Below are positions 59,140 through 64,000 of a DNA stretch of 64,000 bases, one piece after another. The position numbers and the translations under genes were made by a program. The DNA comes from Rotaria macrura. Lineage: Eukaryota; Rotifera; Eurotatoria; Philodinida; Philodinidae. The DNA is taken from the NCBI GenBank assembly GCA_900239685.1, contig OENT01000439.1:1-64000 (forward strand). Reading direction: 5' to 3'. Position 1 is the first letter of the stretch; each line of letters starts with the position of its first letter. The notes below the pieces were generated by a model, which searched no databases, was not told the DNA's origin, and saw only the letters and a program-made list of their open reading frames with translations.

Positions 59140-60494
59140 GTATGTTTTTGAAAACTTTTTAAGCGCTAAATCGAGCAATTGATTTACTCCGCAAATCCTG
59201 GGAGCATTTTTACATGTGTCCAAATTTATTTCATATCTCCTGAACTCCTAAACGATACAGAACACTTGGAACAATTTCCTATAGATTGTAGAAATACATA
59301 AAAGCCCGTCGGGATGAGCCACGACAGATTTCCATATAACCTGGTGAATCGATAGCGGCATGTTTCACTGATACTTTATGGTTGAATAGAAAAAAGTGTT
59401 CGATGAATTCCTGCGAAAGCCGTTTCAAATTTTTCTGAGAGCTCTCCTATCAAAAAATGACATTTTTTGTGATTTTTCCAGACACTCAGATCTTTTCACG
59501 GATGCATTTGTTTCACTTGAAATTTTGAACGTAAATCTATCTTTAATGGAAGTATTTTCCCTGAGAATAAGAGCTCGAACGAATGAATTATCGATGACTT
59601 TTACTGCTGAAGTCATTTTAATTATCTTGAACCATGAAAACTGAAATTTAAGTGCGAATTTGCGACTTTCGAACGATAGTTGGGAGCTAACAGAACCTTC
59701 GATTAGAGATTTGAAAAAAGAAGGGAGCATTTCAATCTCGACACTATCAGTTCACGTTTGAACGAGAAATTTCTAATTCTCGGTTCTCGAGATGATCACA
59801 TCCGAAAATGATAAAAGGGATCCGTACGCGAGAAATGAAGAAATTTGATGGTAGTCGAGCTGAGCTAAAAACCGAAACTTCGTGGGAAGCACTTGATTTC
59901 GAGTAAGAAACTTTATTAGTCCTCTAGAAAGATTTGATAATTAATTGAAAAGATGTCATCAGTAGCACACCAATGTTAATTAGTTCTGCTAGCGATAATT
60001 AATCACTGCTGAGATCAGCGCCAACCCTTAATCTGTTTGGACCAATTTGATGAAAATAGAATCCGCAGATAATTAATAATGTCCGGATTTTTACTTTGGG
60101 CGAACGAAAGCTGATACAGGAAATCGGAAAACATTTTTCACATATTCGGGTGTCAATGATTCTGATGACGTTTCAACGAGCATCGGACGATGTGTCGTTC
60201 TTGAGATCATCGCGACACAAAATATGGAGCTTGGATGCGTAAGTCGTGAAAGAAAAAAAAGATGGCGACCACGACCGAACGCTATACAGTGCTTCGCACC
60301 GTAAAAAAGAAAACTCGCGAAGGACTACATAAATGTTGTGCTTCGCACCGCATTAAATATCATTTTTCCGCTACAGGAAAAATTCTTTCATGTCGATTCT
60401 GACTTCAACTTATATACATATTCCTCAGCAGAAAAATGAAAACGCAGCGGAAAAGTCGAAATTTCTATGGGAAAAATGCTGTGGAAAAATGAAA
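59140..60494. other. No confident gene; missing 3' exons of the ART gene expected
   Basis: Frames of 82 and 101 codons overlap on opposite strands at 59396-59730 without domain signal. The word GTGCTTCGCACCG occurs twice (about 60290 and 60340) near the Tc1-type element. Confidence 0.4.
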
Positions 60495-60496
60495 TA

Positions 60497-61797
60497 CAGT
60501 GGTGGCAAAAATTATCCGTACGATTTTATTTTAATGATAACTCAGTATCCCATCGGTATATTGAGACACGGAAAATGGCAAAAGAACCGCCATGACTTCT
60601 AGGATCTACGCTTCAAATATCAAGTCGCTCGGCTGACATGTACTTGAGATATTACTAGATTACTGGGAAGAATAGGCGATTGACTGGCAAAATTTATTGG
60701 CACGATTTCATTTAATAATAACTCAGCATCCCAGCGGTATTTCGGGACGCGGAAAATGAGAAAAGAACCGCCATGACTTCTAGTTTCTACGCTCAAAATA
60801 TCAAGTTGTTTGACTAATATGCGTTGAAGATATCGGCACATTGATAAAAAATGAAATAATTCATTCAAAAAAATTATTCATCCGATTTATCATATCGATA
60901 CACTACTTTTTTGGCACGACTAAAAAACTCAGTAATAATGCCGTTAAAAAGGATGTGACGAGTGGCATTTTAATAAAAAATCCATTCTAAATTCGCTTAC
61001 TCTGGTTAGGGAGAGCTATTCTAATGGATAGATGTAAAGTGAGTGCGTTCAGTCTTTCTCCTTCATACTTTCGTTAATTTTCTTTCTTATCTTTGTTGTC
61101 GTGGAATTTCTCTTTCCACTAGAATATTCTCGATCTTTCCTTTTCGCTTATATGTAAATGCTCTTAGCTATGGAAGAGAAGTCATTTTTCTGTCATATAG
61201 GCAAACGCATCGTGACAAAAAATCTCACAACAGTAACAGGAGACATTGACTCTCATTTTGTCTCACGAAACATTTAAATGCCGAAAAGCAAAGAATATTC
61301 GAAGATTTTTGACAACCAGCAAAAGATCACTATTTATCAGGCAAGAGTTTTGGTGAAATCGCTAAAATTATGCGTATGGTCAAATCGACAGTTCAATACA
61401 TTATTGATTCATGTAAAACATTTTTGAGAATGAATTATTTCATTTTTTATCAATGTGCCGATATCTTCAACGCATATTAGTCAAACAACTTGATATTTTG
61501 AGCGTAGAAACTAGAAGTCATGGCGGTTCTTTTCTCATTTTCCGCGTCCCGAAATACCGCTGGGATGCTGAGTTATTATTAAATGAAATCGTGCCAATAA
61601 ATTTTGCCAGTCAATCGCCTATTCTTCCCAGTAATCTAGTAATATCTCAAGTACATGTCAGCCGAGCGACTTGATATTTGAAGCGTAGATCCTAGAAGTC
61701 ATGGCGGTTCTTTTGCCATTTTCCGTGTCTCAATATACCGATGGGATACTGAGTTATCATTAAAATAAAATCGTACGGATAATTTTTGCCACCACTG
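60497..61797. mobile_element. Tc1/mariner-type element with 370-bp inverted repeats (IR/DR)
   Basis: Termini CAGTGGTGGCAAAAATTATC and its inverse are flanked by TA on both sides, the Tc1/mariner target. Arms 60497-60866 and 61428-61797 are equal in length and near-identical; a 73-residue translated stretch is the same on both. Each arm holds two ~150-bp direct repeats (60497-60651 and about 60682-60833), the IR/DR architecture of some Tc1 elements. The 561-bp centre carries only the start of a transposase. Host sequence just outside is also palindromic (GGAAAAATGAAATA on both sides). Recently active by the near-identity of the arms, but non-autonomous. Confidence 0.85.
61278..61427 (+). pseudogene. 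Truncated Tc1-type transposase N-terminus (HTH)
   Basis: The frame opens MPKSKEYSKIFDNQQKITIY. After a one-base shift it continues GKSFGEIAKIMRMVKSTVQY and IIDSCK, the helix-turn-helix pattern of Tc1-like transposases (G-x-S-x-x-x-IA...STV...I). The right inverted repeat begins directly after it, so the catalytic DDE part is absent. Frameshifted and truncated: not functional. Confidence 0.65.
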
Positions 61798-61799
61798 TA

Positions 61800-63439
61800 T
61801 TTCATTTTTCCTAAAGAAAAAAAATTTATTCGAAAAGAATATTAACTTATCTGAATATCGAGGGAAGGGTTATTTATAATTGTAGTGGCGTTTGTGGTAC
61901 GAAACACATCATGCGTAAGTTCTTATATGAAGAAATTATCAAACTTGGAGAAGGGGAATATTCTTACTTATAGTAATGTAGCTTTCCTCGCGTGAATTTT
62001 GTTTTGTTTAATAGCATAATATTTTTGCTGAGTCTTGGTCATGTTTTTGAAGAACTTGCATTGGTCTCGCTTTGATCAACCATGCGCGAATGTTTCATGT
62101 ATCACGTTTGTGTAGAAGACAACTGGTTTCACGGTCAATAATATCTTTTATTGACTTCAAAGAAAATAGAAACAACGAGGGAAAAAATGAAAAGAAACGA
62201 ACGAGGCTTATAGTTGTCACTGACTTTTCAAAGAAAGACATATATATATATATATACGTAAATAGATAGGAATGTATAACTATATATCAAGATGAGTCAC
62301 GCAACAAAGTCCTAACAGAAAGAAAACAGAAAGATGTATTACAATGGAAATGTGATCACGACATTACAGAATGTGTTTTATTTTATTTGATATTATGTTT
62401 TCTTTCTAGGAGCGCTGTTTCATGCCTCCAAGCTATTTTCCTCTTTATCTTGATAATTTCTTCAATTATTTTCATTTTATTCAATACAAGAAAGTTGATT
62501 ATACACGCGCGGTGCACACGTGGACATATATTTAGATAGTTTATCGTCCGGTATACACAGGCAGGAAAGAAAATTCATATTTGAGCTGAACGACATTTTT
62601 CCTCTAGAAATGATCATTTATCTCACCGATCGATTTTTTGTCTACTGCTGGCTTTAGGGTGTATACAAATTATTACATTGAAAATTATTGTACTGCCAAG
62701 TTTTCCCAGGTCCACAATACAAGCATTATTCCAAAAAAATATGCATTTTTTAGGATGCTCTTCGTATTTTGGCCTTTTTATTCGAAAGGAACGAGATAGA
62801 AAGAAACCAAAATAAGTAGAAACCATAGAGTATCTCTAGTATCCTTAAAGAACGTTGCAGCTCAAATAAACGTACTTCCTCAGAGAAGCAGGAGTGATTA
62901 AGCGACCGGTGTAAGACCGTTATGACCCCTATATCTCCAACAAGGACGCATCGACGATTTTCGACTCTATGATAACTTTTATTCTACACCTCGAAATCAA
63001 TCTATACTGAACGTTTCAAATTTTATGGATGACTATCTTTCGAAAAGTGCCGCAAACGAGGGGGTTCGCCTAAAAACAACGGCTTATTAGTTTTCAGTGA
63101 GAGTTACATGGATCAATGCAGAACTGTTTACTCTATTTCGGACAAATAAATGAAGCTTTCTACGATGTCAATGAGCTGAGTTACAAAGGAAACCCTGAGA
63201 ACTATCATTTTTCTGGAGAAATCAGGTGTACCGGCTCTAAGGAATAATTGTTTTCGTTCTACTCTTGTTTTGTTGTATCAAGCAAGTCACGTGGGTTGCA
63301 CTGGAAAAGATTAGAAATCTCTGGTATGAAATCTTTATGAACGAGATAAGTTTCTGTACTTTCAATTTTTGATTATTCTGGTTTCCACTAAATAACAAAA
63401 AAAAATGTTTTGGGTACCGGTTAGGACTGAGCCTGGGTA
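61800..63439. other. Gene-free stretch
   Basis: A TA microsatellite at 62239-62256. No gene supported; frames here lack coding character. Confidence 0.45.
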
Positions 63440-63505
63440 GCACCGAGCCCGAGCCGAACCGAGTCCGAGTCTGGCCGAACCGCGGGTAGCTCGAGCTCGG
63501 TGCAT
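63440..63505. repeat. GAGCCGAACCGAG inverted array
   Basis: GCACCGAGCCCGAGC on the left faces GCTCGAGCTCGGTGC on the right, with CCGAACCGAG and GAGTCCGAGTC words between. A short GC-rich element in AT-rich DNA, of the same style as the larger word arrays. Confidence 0.5.
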
Positions 63506-64000
63506 GCCTATGAATGATGTGCACAAAGTAATTAATCATTACAATCATTTGATGAAAATGCACTTTACTTTACACACATTTGACAAACAAAGAGAAAAAC
63601 GTTCTTACAGACAAAAACAAGGAGAAGTTGTGGTTGAATGATCGATCGTATACTTTTTTAAAATAACAAAGTGAAGTGACATGGTGCTATAAGGAAAGAA
63701 ACAAAATAAAAATGATGAATAGAACATATTTATATCTTACCGGTCGTTAGAAATTGTGTACATTTGGACTTTCTTGAAATTCTCACAAGTAACAAGATAT
63801 TGTTGAAAACACAAAACATCTTACCTGTAGTAATTGAGGTATATGTGGTGGTGGGGGGGGGGCAGAATCAATGTAGTTTATAATTAACATCACTATCATA
63901 TTCCTTATGAAAAGTTGTCTTTATTATCAATTTTTCATTAATTTCTGACGTACTATGTAGATTTTATGCTTGAATCTGGGCCCCCATTTATGACTCATCT
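63506..64000. other. Gene-free end of window
   Basis: Contains a ten-G run at 63853-63862. Nothing else supportable. Confidence 0.45.

Noticed and set aside
60620..61674. Two frames with the same 73-residue protein on opposite strands
   Set aside because: They are the two arms of the Tc1-type inverted repeat, not a gene pair.
1..64000. tRNA or rRNA genes
   Set aside because: I scanned for the internal GGTTCRANYCC box and for conserved rRNA stretches and found no convincing candidate; a covariance-model scan would be decisive.

Overview
The window reads as nuclear DNA of a small-genome invertebrate, most likely a bdelloid rotifer. It is strongly AT-rich. Genes are compact and split by very short introns, nearly all 49-90 nt with GT...AG ends. 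A typical metazoan gene set (innexin, FRA10AC1, signal peptide peptidase, fibrinogen-domain and claudin-like membrane proteins) sits beside an intronless microbial-type Baeyer-Villiger monooxygenase and an arginine ADP-ribosyltransferase. The taxon is an inference from this gene style; no rRNA, mitochondrial or marker gene is present to prove it.

Layout. 0-8.5 kb: one secreted acidic protein and long gene-poor DNA. 8.5-23.3 kb: the gene-dense core. It holds innexin(+), FRA10AC1(-), a fibrinogen-domain type II membrane protein(+), signal peptide peptidase(-), a membrane JmjC/cupin oxygenase-like protein(+) and a claudin-like tetraspan protein(-). Innexin/FRA10AC1 and fibrinogen/SPP are convergent pairs. 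23.8-28.8 kb: a nested mobile-element island with THAP and SWIM zinc-finger relics. 30-33 kb: a small unknown two-exon gene and the monooxygenase. 33-39.6 kb: gene-free repeats. 39.6-40.6 kb: an intronless multi-pass membrane protein. 40.9-46 kb: a second mobile-element island, including two nested hAT-type elements each with a perfect 8-bp target duplication, a decayed alpha/beta hydrolase and a FLYWCH-finger element. 47.2-48.6 kb: a coiled-coil, IRG-like GTPase. 51.5-52.9 kb: a small secreted cysteine-rich protein with a visible TATA box and 5' UTR intron. 53.8-57.7 kb: GCGGCGG array, a palindrome centred on an assembly gap, and an AAAGTACTT array. 58.1-59.1 kb: ADP-ribosyltransferase probably spliced to a transmembrane exon. 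60.5-61.8 kb: a Tc1/mariner-type element with 370-bp terminal inverted repeats and internal direct repeats.

The cellular genes do not form one pathway. Several concern membranes and the cell surface: gap junction channel, intramembrane protease, claudin-like protein, fibrinogen-domain receptor-like protein, multi-pass protein and ADP-ribosyltransferase. The least ordinary material is the mobile DNA: many independent short elements, each built of many copies of one private short word, in places nested inside one another. All exon joins were made by eye from splice consensus, reading frame and remembered family consensus. No alignment, RNA or database evidence was available.
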